Origin: CAVRQM01 sp965246915
Lineage (GTDB): Bacteria > Pseudomonadota > Alphaproteobacteria > Acetobacterales > Acetobacteraceae
Length of the DNA: 64,000 nucleotides
Assembly: GCA_965246915.1 (NCBI GenBank)
Contig: CBDFGB010000016.1
Location: 62,001 to 126,000, forward strand
Direction of reading: 5' to 3'
The notes below the pieces were generated by a model. That model ran no database searches. It was not told the DNA's origin and was given only the letters and a program-made list of their open reading frames with translations. Below, piece by piece: positions 16,705 through 25,331 of this stretch. Both the position numbers and the translations under genes were made by a program. Within the stretch, counting starts at the first letter, position 1; every line of letters starts with the position of its first letter.

Positions 16705-17679
16705 TCACGGCCGGCCAATCGTTCGGTCTAGGAAGTCGTGGATCATCGGCGCCATGACGTCGAGCTTGTCCTCGAGAGCGAAGTGGCCGGTGTCCAGCAG
16801 ATGCAACTCGGCGTGCGGGAGATCGCGCAGGTACGGGCCCGCCCCGGCAGCCGGAAAGATCTTGTCGTTCTTGCCCCATACGATGAGCGTCGGCGGCTGA
16901 TGCTCGCGAAAGAACGCCTGGAATTGCGGATACAGCGGCACGTTCGTGCCGTAGTCGTGGAAGAGATCGAGTTGGATTTCACGATTGCCGGACCGGTCGA
17001 GCAGTGCCTGGTCATGCACCCAGTTATCGGGACTGATCCGCGACACGTCGCTGACGCCGTCGGTGTATTGAAACTTGGTCGTCTCCGGGGCCACCAGGAC
17101 GTCGAGCGCCTGACGGCGGACGTCCGATCCATCCGCCCAATATGCCTTGATCGGGTCCCAGAACGCTTCGAGGCCCTCCACATAGGCGTTTCCGTTCTGC
17201 ACGATCAGCGCGGAGACGCGGTCCGGGTGGAGAAGCGCCAAGCGATATCCGACGGGCGCGCCGTAATCCATGACGTACATGGCGTAACGGGTGGCACCGA
17301 GCTTGCGCAGCAGGCCATCCACCAGTGCGGCGTAGTGCGCGAAGGTGTAGGCGAACCGCGTATGGTCGGGTGCCGCGCTCTGTCCGAAGCCCGGGTAATC
17401 CGGCGCGATCACCCGGTAGCGGTCGGCCAGCACGGGGATAAGGTTTCGAAACATGTGCGACGAGGTTGGAAATCCGTGGAGCAGGAGAACGACCGGGGCG
17501 TCCGCGGGACCTGCCTCACGGTAGAACATCTCCGTCCCGTCGATCGTTGCCGTCCTGTAGTGTGTCACGATCGACGCGCCGCTGGCCGGGGCCTGCGCAT
17601 GTGCTCGCCCAAGGCCGGCCGCGGCGAGGCCGGCGAGCAGCGTGATGGCGGCCGCCAGGGTGCGTGTCCTGCTGGGCAT
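16705..17679 (-). CDS. Exported alpha/beta hydrolase, epoxide hydrolase/dehalogenase type
   Basis: The 324-residue protein has an N-terminal export signal (MPSRTRTLAAA, hydrophobic helix, cleavage likely after AHA near residue 28). It is then an alpha/beta hydrolase: HGFPTSSHMFRNL (about 69-81), PDYPGFGQS, and the nucleophile elbow YVMDYGAPVG with Asp138. The acid is in WGKNDKIF and the catalytic His in TGHFALED. An aspartate nucleophile points to the epoxide hydrolase/haloalkane dehalogenase group. The ATG at 17679 has GGAG upstream; longer in-frame starts lack a signal-like start. It is divergent from a LysR gene at 17846, the classic arrangement for regulator and target. Confidence 0.85.
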   Translation of the reverse strand: MPSRTRTLAAAITLLAGLAAAGLGRAHAQAPASGASIVTHYRTATIDGTEMFYREAGPADAPVVLLLHGFPTSSHMFRNLIPVLADRYRVIAPDYPGFGQSAAPDHTRFAYTFAHYAALVDGLLRKLGATRYAMYVMDYGAPVGYRLALLHPDRVSALIVQNGNAYVEGLEAFWDPIKAYWADGSDVRRQALDVLVAPETTKFQYTDGVSDVSRISPDNWVHDQALLDRSGNREIQLDLFHDYGTNVPLYPQFQAFFREHQPPTLIVWGKNDKIFPAAGAGPYLRDLPHAELHLLDTGHFALEDKLDVMAPMIHDFLDRTIGRP

Positions 17680-17845
17680 GTCGTCGCTCCTTCGTGCCGT
17701 CCGCCGCCGCGTCACCCGCCGCGCCGCGCCCCGGCGGGCGGTCCGGTGTTGGGGCAATCAGCGCCGCAAGACCTAGCGGATTGCCGCGCCGCCAGGCCTT
17801 GTCTATGACCGAGAAGCACCTTCCCACTGTTCGGAAAGCTGGGGC

Positions 17846-18757
17846 ATGGACCGCCTGGAGGCGATGTCGGTGATCGTCGCGGTCACCGAAACCGGAAGCT
17901 TTTCCGCCGCATCCCGCCGACTGGGAACGCCCGTGGCGACGGTCAGCCGCAAGGTCGCGGACCTCGAAGCTCGGCTGAACGCCGAGTTGTTTCAGAGATC
18001 GTCACGGCGGATGACGCTGACCGATGCCGGCCGGGATTACGTCGACGCCTGCCGGCGGATCATGGAACAGGTCGACGATGCCGAACGTCAGGTCTCCGGC
18101 GAATATCGAAGTCCCAAGGGTGGTCTCGCCGTCACGACGCCATGGGGTCTCGGGCATACCCACCTGCTTCCATTGGCCGTCGAGTTCCTCGACGCTTTCC
18201 CCGACATCGCCCTGCGGCTGCTTCTCACCGATCGGGTGATCGATACGGTCGACGAAGGCATCGACGTCGCGATCCGGATCGGCAGCCTGCCCGAGAGCAG
18301 CATGATTGCGACGCGGATCGGCGCGATCAGGGTCGTGGTATGCGCAAGTCCCGCCTATCTCGAAGCCAAAGGGCGGCCGCAGACGCTCGATCAGCTTCGC
18401 GATCACGACTGCATTGCCATCAATCCGGTGGCTTCCGCGAATGCCTGGAGATTCCGTAAGGGCAAGCGCGACTGCGTCATCCCGATCCAGTCCCGGCTGT
18501 GCGTGAACACGTCGGAGGCTGCCGTCATCGCGGCGGTGGCCGGCGCCGGATTGACGCGGGTCATGTCCTACAAAATGGACGCGGCGAAGCGCGCCGGAAC
18601 GCTCGAGCTGGTCCTCGAGGCCTTCGAGCCGGAGCCCTTGCCAGTTCACGTCGTCTATTCGCCGCGCAAGCCGGTGCCGATAAAACTGCGCGCGTTCCTC
18701 GACTGGGCCACGCCGCGCCTCAAGACCCGCCTCCTGTTCGGCGACGAGCATCGCTGA
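17846..18757 (+). CDS. LysR-family transcriptional regulator
   Basis: The 303-residue protein has the LysR winged helix-turn-helix at residues 1-60 (MDRLEAMSVIVAVTETGSF, SAASRRLGTPVATVSRKVADLE) and the periplasmic-binding-like effector domain after residue 90. The subgroup with SSRRMTLTDAGRDY and CVNTSEAAVIAAVAGAGL is the common one controlling oxidoreductase and hydrolase genes. It is divergent from the exported alpha/beta hydrolase at 16705-17679, with a 166-base gap, and probably controls it. The effector is not predictable. Confidence 0.92.
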   Translation: MDRLEAMSVIVAVTETGSFSAASRRLGTPVATVSRKVADLEARLNAELFQRSSRRMTLTDAGRDYVDACRRIMEQVDDAERQVSGEYRSPKGGLAVTTPWGLGHTHLLPLAVEFLDAFPDIALRLLLTDRVIDTVDEGIDVAIRIGSLPESSMIATRIGAIRVVVCASPAYLEAKGRPQTLDQLRDHDCIAINPVASANAWRFRKGKRDCVIPIQSRLCVNTSEAAVIAAVAGAGLTRVMSYKMDAAKRAGTLELVLEAFEPEPLPVHVVYSPRKPVPIKLRAFLDWATPRLKTRLLFGDEHR

Positions 18758-19440
18758 CAAAGGGACTGGCCGACCCGGAGCCGGCCGATAAACCCCAATG
18801 AGTTGTCGCAATACGTTCCGATATCGAAACAAATAGGATGCGGTAAAGTGGCGTGGCGTCGCTGCCGAATTTCAGACGGGTTGGTCAGACAGCCATGCGG
18901 GGGTTCGCGATCGGCCGGCCGCCTCGTTCGACGAGGTGGCCATCCCCGTGGAGCGTCCAGATCGCTCTGTTGGATCGTCGGGGCCGGTGCGTGCGGCCAG
19001 GGTACGCCCGGTGGTCGACCGGCCGACGCTTGCGGTTCCGATGCGATGACGTCGCCCGGTTGTGGACCGACGTCAGGGATGGGTCCGGACCGGATGGGAA
19101 CTCTGCCATTTTCCGGCCGGGTCGGCGCGAGAGGGCGTATCGGGGCGGCGGCCGGCGGATCGAACTGCGCGCGTTCTGGCGCGTGGGACGGACCAGGGCC
19201 GGACCGTAGGCCTTGGGCCACAACAGCCTCGAACTGTTTCACCACGCGGCGGAGGTAGGGCCGGAGCACCCAGAGCAGGAGCGGTGCCAGTGTCCATCGC
19301 CTCGCCGCGTCGGCGCTCACCACCTGAATAAGGTCCTCGATGATGAGGGCGAATCGTGCCGCGAGGTCGGAGCCAGGCGCGGCGGAGGGTGGGGGCGCGG
19401 TCACACCGCGACATATGATACAAGCCGCATCGCTTAGCAA
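18655..19440 (-). CDS. Hypothetical Pro/Arg-rich protein, probably degraded
   Basis: A long frame runs from TTG 19440 to 18655 (261 residues) and overlaps the end of the LysR gene on the other strand. The first about 70 residues look like real protein: DLAARFALIIEDLIQVVSA, DAARRWTLAPLLLWVLRPYLRR and a following amphipathic helix. This recalls a small family of uncharacterised proteins that I associate with Acetobacteraceae. The rest is Pro/Arg-rich with no clear structure, so the gene appears truncated or frameshifted. A second frame (18885-19223, minus) also has open length. I have no function to propose and cannot verify the family recollection. Confidence 0.25.
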   Translation of the reverse strand: MLSDAACIICRGVTAPPPSAAPGSDLAARFALIIEDLIQVVSADAARRWTLAPLLLWVLRPYLRRVVKQFEAVVAQGLRSGPGPSHAPERAQFDPPAAAPIRPLAPTRPENGRVPIRSGPIPDVGPQPGDVIASEPQASAGRPPGVPWPHAPAPTIQQSDLDAPRGWPPRRTRRPADREPPHGCLTNPSEIRQRRHATLPHPICFDIGTYCDNSLGFIGRLRVGQSLCQRCSSPNRRRVLRRGVAQSRNARSFIGTGLRGE

Positions 19441-19477
19441 TTCAAATCTTAAGCTTTTGGCAAAGCATATCCTCGAG
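18758..19477. other. 720-base region with no clear functional gene
   Basis: Between the LysR gene and the SDR gene there is no convincing intact gene. A degraded minus-strand frame is described separately. A local AT-richer patch lies at 18800-18845 (ATTCCGATATCGAAACAAATAGG type sequence). No terminator with T-run, tRNA or repeat was seen. Confidence 0.4.
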
Positions 19478-20347
19478 TCAGGCCAGAGCGGGCTCGGTCA
19501 GCGCTGCGTCGACCAGCGCCTCGCTCTCCCGCCACAGCCGGGCGGTGGCGGCTGGATCGCGCGCCGCCGCATGGGTTCCGGCCACCCGGCCCTTGGCGAA
19601 ATAGAGCCCGGAGACCGCCGCCCGCTCCGCCGCGAGCGCGGTGCGCAGCGATTCCTGAGCCCCATGTTCCTCGGTCATCAAGAAGGGACTGAGCAGCCGC
19701 CATCCGACGCCGAGAAGCCCGCCCTTCGCGCCGAACCGCGTGGCGACCACGCCCGGATGGACGCAATTCGCCACCACTCCGGACCCAACAAGCCGCCGGG
19801 CGAGTTCCGCGGTGAACATCACGTTTGCAAGTTTGGACTGCGCATAGGCACGCATCGGCGAATAGTGGCGGGTCGCCATGAGGTCGGAGAACGCCATCGT
19901 CCCTCGCAGATGGGCGGCCGAAGCAACGGTCACGACGCGCGAGCCAGCCGCCTCGCGCAGCGTCGGCAGCAGCACGCGGGTTAGCAGGAAGGGTGCCAGA
20001 TGGTTGACCGCGAAGGTCATCTCATACCCGTCCGTCGAGTTTTCGCGGCGCGTCCAAATGCCGCCCGCGTTGTTGACCAGCAAGTCGAGGCGCGGGTGGC
20101 GATCGACCAGCCGCCGCGCAAGATCGCGCACGGCCGCAAGCGAGGCGAAATCGGCGATTTCCGTCTCCGGCGGCGCAGCGCTTGTTCGCTCACCGATCCA
20201 CCCCGCCGTGGCGCGCAGCCGCTGCGGCGAGCGTCCGACGCAGATCACGCGAAATCCCGCGCGGGCCAGACCGAGCGCGGTCCACTGCCCGATGCCGCTG
20301 CTGGCGCCGGTGACCACGGCGACAGGACGATTGGCCGCCTTCTCCAT
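19478..20347 (-). CDS. Short-chain dehydrogenase/reductase (SDR)
   Basis: The 289-residue classical-like SDR has the cofactor motif TGASSGIG at 13-20, NNAG at 92-95, a catalytic Ser near 143, and the YAQSK motif with Tyr168 and Lys172. The extended C-terminal part and FLLTRVLLPTL helix resemble the retinol dehydrogenase/WW-domain oxidoreductase-like group. The start is the ATG at 20347 (MEKAANRP); the frame is open far upstream but that region is antisense to the deacetylase gene. It is divergent from the deacetylase at 20456, with about 110 bases between. Substrate unknown. Confidence 0.9.
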   Translation of the reverse strand: MEKAANRPVAVVTGASSGIGQWTALGLARAGFRVICVGRSPQRLRATAGWIGERTSAAPPETEIADFASLAAVRDLARRLVDRHPRLDLLVNNAGGIWTRRENSTDGYEMTFAVNHLAPFLLTRVLLPTLREAAGSRVVTVASAAHLRGTMAFSDLMATRHYSPMRAYAQSKLANVMFTAELARRLVGSGVVANCVHPGVVATRFGAKGGLLGVGWRLLSPFLMTEEHGAQESLRTALAAERAAVSGLYFAKGRVAGTHAAARDPAATARLWRESEALVDAALTEPALA

Positions 20348-20455
20348 GACACAGAAGTTAGGCCCCCGACGGGGTCGCGCAAGCCATGCGTCGCCGGCCG
20401 CCGCTGGACCACGCGCGACCGCACCCCATAAGCTCGGCCGACAATGGAGGCCCGC

Positions 20456-21334
20456 ATGCCCAAGGAAATCTTCTGCGCGTTCGGCGTCGATGTGGACGCG
20501 GTGGCCGGGTGGCTCGGCAGCTATGGCGGCGAGGACAGCCCCGACGACATCTCTCGCGGTTTGTTCGCGGGCGAGGTCGGCTCGCCGCGCCTGCTGAAGC
20601 TGTTCGAGCGGTTCGGCATCAAGACGACCTGGTTCATTCCCGGCCATTCGATCGAGACGTTCCCCGAGCAGATGGCCGCCGTCGCGGCGGCCGGCCACGA
20701 GATCGGCATCCACGGCTACAGCCACGAGAATCCGATCGAGATGACGCCCGATCAGGAGGAGGCCGTGCTCGACAAGTGCATCGAGCTGGTCACGAAACTT
20801 TCTGGCAGGCGGCCCACCGGATATGTCGCGCCATGGTGGGAATTCTCGCAGGTCAGCAACGAGTTGCTGCTGAAGAAGGGCATCAAATACGACCACAGCC
20901 TGATGCACCGCGACTACGAGCCTTACTATGTGCGGGTCGGCGACAGCTGGACCAAGATCAATTACGCCCAAGCGCCGGAGACCTGGATGAAGCCGCTCAT
21001 ACGCGGCACCGAGACCGACCTGATCGAGATCCCGGCGAGTTGGTACGTCGACGACCTGCCGCCGATGATGTTCATCAAAAAGGCGCCGAACAGCCATGGC
21101 TTCGTCAACCCGCGCGACATCGAGCAGCTGTGGCGCGACCAGTTCGACTGGGTCTATCGCGAAATGGACTACGCGGTGTTTCCGATCACCATCCATCCGG
21201 ACGTCGCCGGCCGGCCGCAGGTGTTGCTGATGCTGGAGCGGCTGTATGCCCACATGATCGCCCATCCCGGCGTGCGCTTCACCACGTTCGATGCGATCGC
21301 CGATGATTTCGCGCGAAGGTCGCCGAGAAAGTGA
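20456..21334 (+). CDS. NodB-type deacetylase of the HpPgdA family
   Basis: The 292-residue protein lacks a signal peptide and resembles the Helicobacter pylori peptidoglycan deacetylase HpPgdA (293 residues) along its whole length. Visible blocks are GVDVDAVAGWLGSYGGEDS (7 residues before and after Asp12), PGHSIETFPEQM, HGYSHENP with metal ligands His86 and His90, GYVAPWWEFS, DHSLMHRDYEPYYVRVGDSW and MDYAVFPITIHPD. HpPgdA removes acetyl groups from GlcNAc in peptidoglycan, but it is cytosolic-looking and its relatives include PuuE-like and allantoinase-like proteins. A small-molecule amide substrate is therefore equally possible. I chose ATG 20456 over 20444 because GGAGG sits just before it. 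Confidence 0.8.
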   Translation: MPKEIFCAFGVDVDAVAGWLGSYGGEDSPDDISRGLFAGEVGSPRLLKLFERFGIKTTWFIPGHSIETFPEQMAAVAAAGHEIGIHGYSHENPIEMTPDQEEAVLDKCIELVTKLSGRRPTGYVAPWWEFSQVSNELLLKKGIKYDHSLMHRDYEPYYVRVGDSWTKINYAQAPETWMKPLIRGTETDLIEIPASWYVDDLPPMMFIKKAPNSHGFVNPRDIEQLWRDQFDWVYREMDYAVFPITIHPDVAGRPQVLLMLERLYAHMIAHPGVRFTTFDAIADDFARRSPRK

Positions 21335-21369
21335 GTTAAGGTGGCGCCTTTTGAGGCGAACGCTGGATA

Positions 21370-21678
21370 ATGTGCGCCTTGTGCGGCAGCCTCGGCGCGA
21401 CCGATTGGACCGATGGCGTCGCCCCCGACTCGCAATCCGTCGCCGCCCATGATCGCCGTGGCGCGCGACGCGCCCGAGCGGCCGCAGCCAGCCGCGTGCT
21501 GCGCACCGTCGGCATGACCCTCGAGGACTGGCAGGGCAGCGCCTTCCTCCTGCGCGGCCGCACCGGAGCCTGCATCCCGGTCAACGGATTGCTCGACCTC
21601 TGGGCTGCCGCCGACAAACTCGCGGCACAGAACATCGACCCGCTCGACCCGGCCCTGATTGCACGTCTTGACCGCTGA
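21370..21678 (+). CDS. Small CxxC protein, partner of CobW-type GTPase
   Basis: The 102-residue protein begins MCALCGSLGATDWTDG, so it carries an N-terminal CxxC that could bind a metal. It has an arginine/alanine-rich middle and a C-terminal helical part with ACIPVNGLLDLWAAADKL. It overlaps the start of the CobW-family GTPase gene at 21659, indicating translational coupling. I recall similar CALCG proteins beside CobW genes in Alphaproteobacteria, but the function is unknown. A role as metal donor, acceptor or target of the GTPase is inference. Confidence 0.6.
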   Translation: MCALCGSLGATDWTDGVAPDSQSVAAHDRRGARRARAAAASRVLRTVGMTLEDWQGSAFLLRGRTGACIPVNGLLDLWAAADKLAAQNIDPLDPALIARLDR

Positions 21679-22594
21679 TCCGAGGACGCCGGTCCATGTG
21701 CTGACCGGCTTCCTCGGCAGCGGCAAGACGACCGTGCTGCGCCATCTTCTCCGCGACCCCACGCTCGCGGGCACTGCCGTGCTGATCAACGAGATCGGCG
21801 AGGTCGGACTCGATCACCAGCTTCTCGGCCTGATCGAGGGCGAGCCGGTGCTGCTCGAGAGCGGCTGTATCTGCTGCACCATCCGCGGGGATTTTTCCGC
21901 CGCCCTGCGCCGCTTGCTGTCCGGCGGCATGGCGTTCGATCGCGTGGTCATCGAGACGACCGGGCTGGCCGACCCGACGCCGGTGATCGCCACGATCCTG
22001 TCCGACCTCGTGCTGCGCCGCGCACTGCGACCCGGCAGAGTGCTGGCGACAATCGACGCCGTGCATGCGGCGGCCGGCCTCGCGCGCCATGCCGTGCTGC
22101 GCAAGCAGGCGTCGGTGGCGGACGTCTTGCTGCTGACCAAGACCGATCTCGCTCACGACCCGGCGATCGGGTATCGGTTATCGGCGGTCAATCCGCTGGC
22201 GGCGATCGTGCGCGCCGTCCACGGCGCGGTCGATCCCGTTCTGCTGGACGGCCCGCCGCGCGAACGCGACTGGCTCGGGCTTGCCGACGCAACGACCGTG
22301 CACGCCACGGGGTCCGTGCGGCTCAGCCGGACGGCGCCGATCGATTTTCCGGCGTTCGCGGTGTGGTTCAGCCTGCTGGTGCATCGGCACGGTGACCGGC
22401 TGTGGCGGGCCAAGGCGGTGCTGGACGTGGCCGGGAGCGAGACCCCGGTCGTGCTGCACGCGGTACAGCACCTGATCCACCCGCCTGAGCATCTGCGGCG
22501 ATGGAGCGGGCCGCGTCGGTCCGATCTGGTGCTCGTCACCGACGGCCTGGACCCGGACGCGCTGCGCGCTTCGTTCGAAGCCTTCGTGCCGTGA
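21659..22594 (+). CDS. CobW/COG0523 family GTP-dependent metal chaperone
   Basis: The protein (up to 311 residues) is a G3E-family P-loop GTPase with GFLGSGKTTVL (Walker A, about residue 17), INEIGEVGLD, the metal-binding GCICC motif (CxCC) and TKTDL (guanine specificity). COG0523 members insert or deliver Zn, Co or Fe to target metalloenzymes. The start is uncertain: the only options overlap the preceding gene, as TTG 21659, TTG 21668 or GTG 21698; none has a good ribosome site. A cobalt-type nitrile hydratase lies 5 kb away, so delivery of cobalt is conceivable, but nothing in this locus links them directly. Confidence 0.85.
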   Translation: MHVLTADPRTPVHVLTGFLGSGKTTVLRHLLRDPTLAGTAVLINEIGEVGLDHQLLGLIEGEPVLLESGCICCTIRGDFSAALRRLLSGGMAFDRVVIETTGLADPTPVIATILSDLVLRRALRPGRVLATIDAVHAAAGLARHAVLRKQASVADVLLLTKTDLAHDPAIGYRLSAVNPLAAIVRAVHGAVDPVLLDGPPRERDWLGLADATTVHATGSVRLSRTAPIDFPAFAVWFSLLVHRHGDRLWRAKAVLDVAGSETPVVLHAVQHLIHPPEHLRRWSGPRRSDLVLVTDGLDPDALRASFEAFVP

Positions 22595-22686
22595 GACGGT
22601 TGCCAGTCCGTGCCACGTGACGCACACTGACGTCAGACAAATCGCCGCCCGTATCAACGCGGCGGCAGCACACGGGGAGGATTTCC

Positions 22687-23715
22687 ATGCGCGACATGCT
22701 GCCGCCGGCCAACCGGCGCGACCTTCTGGCAACCGGAATGGGGCTGGGTGCCGCCGCGCTGTTCGGCGCGTTCGGCATGAGCCCGGCGATGGCGCAGGAG
22801 GCCGCGAAGGCCACCGGCCGCTCCGAGAAGCCGCTGAAGGCCGCGTTCAGCAATGCCGGGTTGCAGGCGACATGGTGCGCGCAGGGCAAGCAGGCCGCCG
22901 AATACTGGGGCCAGTTGTTCAACGTCGACGTGACCTGGTTCGACGGCGAGCTGAGCGCGACCAAGCAGCGCGCGGCCATCGACAACATGGCCAGCCAGAA
23001 ATGGGATTTCGTGGCGATCCAGGCGTTCGGCATCGGCACGCTGACCGCGCCGGTCAAGAAGATGATCGACTCCGGCACGCCGGTGATCGACATGGACACG
23101 CTGATCGCGCCGCTCGATACGATCGACGTGCACAGCTATCTCGCGCCGGACAACGAGTTCATGGGGGCCGCGGTGACGCAGGCGCTGATGGAGGCGATCG
23201 GCGGCAAGGGGATCGTCACGATGACGCAAGGGGCACTCGGTCATACCGGCGCCCAGGGCCGCGCGCGCGGCTTCGAGAAGGTCATCAAGAATTATCCCAA
23301 TGTCGAGGTCGTGGACACTCAGCCGGGCGATTGGGACGTGACCAAGGTGGCACGCATCTGGGAGACGCTGCTGACCAAGTATCCGAAGATCGACGCCGCG
23401 TTCTTCCACAACGACGACATGGCGCTGTCCGCCTACAACGTCATGAAGGCGCATGGCCGCACCGACATCAAGATCGGCGGCGTGGACGCGATGCCGCCGG
23501 CGTTGGCCGCGGTGAGCGACGGGCGGATGCTAGCCACGGTGCGCAATCCGTCCAGCCGCATCCATGGCGGGGCGATCGTCACCGGGGTGGCCGCTGTGGT
23601 CGGCGGCGAGAAGACTGGGGCCGGCATTCCGAAGTCCATCGTGACGGACGGGCCGGTGGTGACCAAGGCAAATGCCCCCGGCATGGCGTGGATGCAGGCG
23701 CATTTCCTGATCTGA
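22687..23715 (+). CDS. Sugar-type ABC transporter periplasmic binding protein
   Basis: The 342-residue periplasmic binding protein is of the ribose/LacI type (Pfam peripla_BP_4). It has a twin-arginine-like signal (NRRDLLATGMG, cleavage after AMAQ near residue 36), then KAAFSNAGLQATWCAQGKQ, IDMDT, NEFMGAAVTQALMEA and AFFHNDDMALSAYNVMK. It delivers its ligand to the ATPase and permease encoded next (23825-26315). A good GGGGAGGA ribosome site precedes the ATG. The 109-base gap to the ATPase gene contains two palindromes that may let it be expressed at a higher level than the membrane part. The ligand is probably a sugar or cyclitol. Confidence 0.9.
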   Translation: MRDMLPPANRRDLLATGMGLGAAALFGAFGMSPAMAQEAAKATGRSEKPLKAAFSNAGLQATWCAQGKQAAEYWGQLFNVDVTWFDGELSATKQRAAIDNMASQKWDFVAIQAFGIGTLTAPVKKMIDSGTPVIDMDTLIAPLDTIDVHSYLAPDNEFMGAAVTQALMEAIGGKGIVTMTQGALGHTGAQGRARGFEKVIKNYPNVEVVDTQPGDWDVTKVARIWETLLTKYPKIDAAFFHNDDMALSAYNVMKAHGRTDIKIGGVDAMPPALAAVSDGRMLATVRNPSSRIHGGAIVTGVAAVVGGEKTGAGIPKSIVTDGPVVTKANAPGMAWMQAHFLI

Positions 23716-23745
23716 TGTCGTCCGTAGTCTTGCCCTTAGGGCCGT

Positions 23746-23816
23746 CCCCGGACTTGATCCGGGGATCGACCCTGCCACCTCATTTGCGACGAGATGCCCG
23801 GGTCAATCCCGGGCAT
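23746..23816. repeat. Intergenic palindromic repeat pair
   Basis: Two hairpins lie between the binding-protein and ATPase genes. The first is CCCCGGACTTGATCCGGGG (23746-23764). The second is ATGCCCGGG-TCAAT-CCCGGGCAT (23794-23816), with perfect 9-bp arms. This combination (CCGGACTTGATCCGGG and CCCGGGTCAATCCCGGG) is the pattern of dispersed extragenic palindromes common in alphaproteobacterial genomes. It can stabilise the upstream mRNA or reduce transcription into the ATPase gene. The TTG start of the ATPase gene lies just downstream. Confidence 0.75.
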
Positions 23817-23824
23817 GACACTTT

Positions 23825-25321
23825 TTGAGCGGCCACGAGCTCCTCGAACTGCGCGGTATCCGCAAGAGCTTCGGGGGCGTGGCCGCCCTCACCGATGTCG
23901 ATTTCACGCTCCGCGCCGGCGAGGTGCACGGCCTGGTCGGCGAGAACGGCGCGGGAAAATCCACGATGATGAAGATCATCGCGGGCGTCCAGGGTGCCGA
24001 TGCCGGAACAATGCGGCTCGGCGGCGAGATCGTGTCGTTCCGCTCGGCGCGCGACGCGCTGGCCGCCGGCATCGGCATGGTGCATCAGGAACTGTCGATC
24101 GTTCCGGAATTGTCAGTGGCGGAAAATGTCGCGCTGGGCACCCAGCCGGTCAATCGCATCGGGCTCGTGGACTACCGCCGGATGATCCGCGAGGCGCGTG
24201 GCCATCTGGAACGGCTCGGCATCGACATCGATCCGCGCGCGGCGATCGGGTCGCTGCCGCTGGGATTGCAGCAGATGGTGGAGATCGCCCGCGTGCTGTC
24301 GTCCGGCGCGCGCATCATCATCCTGGACGAGCCCACCTCCGCCTTGTCGCCGCCCGAGGTGGAGCGGCTGTTCGCGCTGCTGCGTCGGGTGCGCGAGGCG
24401 GGCACAAGCTTCGTCTTCATCAGCCATTTCCTCGACGACGTGCTGCGCATCAGCGACGCGGTCACGGTGTTTCGCAATGGCCGCCTGGTCGAATCAGCGC
24501 CGGTCGCGGCAATAGACAAAGGCTGGATCATTGCCCGCATGATCGGCGCCGGCCACGAGGAGCTCGAGGAAAGCTACACCGGCGATATTTTCCTGCACAG
24601 CCGCCCGGACGCGCCCGTCGTGATGCGGGCCGACGGTCTGTCGGTTGCCGGCGCGTTCGCTGACGTCTCATTGTCCGTCAAAGCCGGCGAGGTGCTCGGC
24701 ATTTACGGGTTCCTCGGGGCGGGCCAGCTCGATCTCGCCCGTGCCCTGTTCGGCAAGCTGCAACTCGACCACGGGCAGGTGTCGGTGGACGGCGTGCCGG
24801 CGAGGCTGCGCAACACGACCCAGGCCAAGCGTGCGGGCATCGCCTTCGTGCCGGAGAGCCGACGGGCGATGCTGTTCGCGCTCGAGCCGGTCTACAAGAA
24901 CGTGTCCATCGCCATCCTCGAGCGCATCCACCGACTCTGGCTGAAACCGGCGGCCGAACGAGAGATCGCCGAGCGGCACGTCAAGTCGCTGCAGATCCGG
25001 CCGCCGCTGGTCGATCGGCCGCTGGGCACGCTGTCGGGCGGCAACCAGCAGAAGGTGGCGCTGGCGAAATGGCTCACGCATCCGCCGAAGGTGCTGGTGC
25101 TGAGCGAGCCGACGCGCGGGATGGACGTCGGCGCCAAGGACGACGTGCTGCATATCGTCAAGGCGCTGCGCGACCAGGGAATCGGCATCATCGTGGTCTC
25201 CGCCGAGCCGGAGACGGTGCTGTCGCTCGCCGACCGGATCCTGGTGATGCGGCGCGGCGCGGTCGCCCACGAATTCGCCGGCGAGGCCGTCAGCAAGGAC
25301 CGGCTGCTCGCGGCCGCATGA
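23825..25321 (+). CDS. Sugar ABC transporter ATPase, RbsA-like (two ABC domains)
   Basis: This 498-residue ATPase is made of two fused ABC domains. Domain 1 has Walker A GENGAGKST (about 39-47), the degenerate signature LPLGLQQMVEIAR and Walker B ILDEPTSALS. Domain 2 has a weak P-loop (GFLGAGQLDLAR) and a strong signature LSGGNQQKVALAKWL followed by VLVLSEPTRGMDVG. This asymmetry is normal in RbsA/MglA-type proteins. A stop codon at 23816 forces a start at TTG 23825. The permease gene follows after 10 bases. Confidence 0.92.
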   Translation: MSGHELLELRGIRKSFGGVAALTDVDFTLRAGEVHGLVGENGAGKSTMMKIIAGVQGADAGTMRLGGEIVSFRSARDALAAGIGMVHQELSIVPELSVAENVALGTQPVNRIGLVDYRRMIREARGHLERLGIDIDPRAAIGSLPLGLQQMVEIARVLSSGARIIILDEPTSALSPPEVERLFALLRRVREAGTSFVFISHFLDDVLRISDAVTVFRNGRLVESAPVAAIDKGWIIARMIGAGHEELEESYTGDIFLHSRPDAPVVMRADGLSVAGAFADVSLSVKAGEVLGIYGFLGAGQLDLARALFGKLQLDHGQVSVDGVPARLRNTTQAKRAGIAFVPESRRAMLFALEPVYKNVSIAILERIHRLWLKPAAEREIAERHVKSLQIRPPLVDRPLGTLSGGNQQKVALAKWLTHPPKVLVLSEPTRGMDVGAKDDVLHIVKALRDQGIGIIVVSAEPETVLSLADRILVMRRGAVAHEFAGEAVSKDRLLAAA

Positions 25322-25331
25322 AGGGGTTCGT

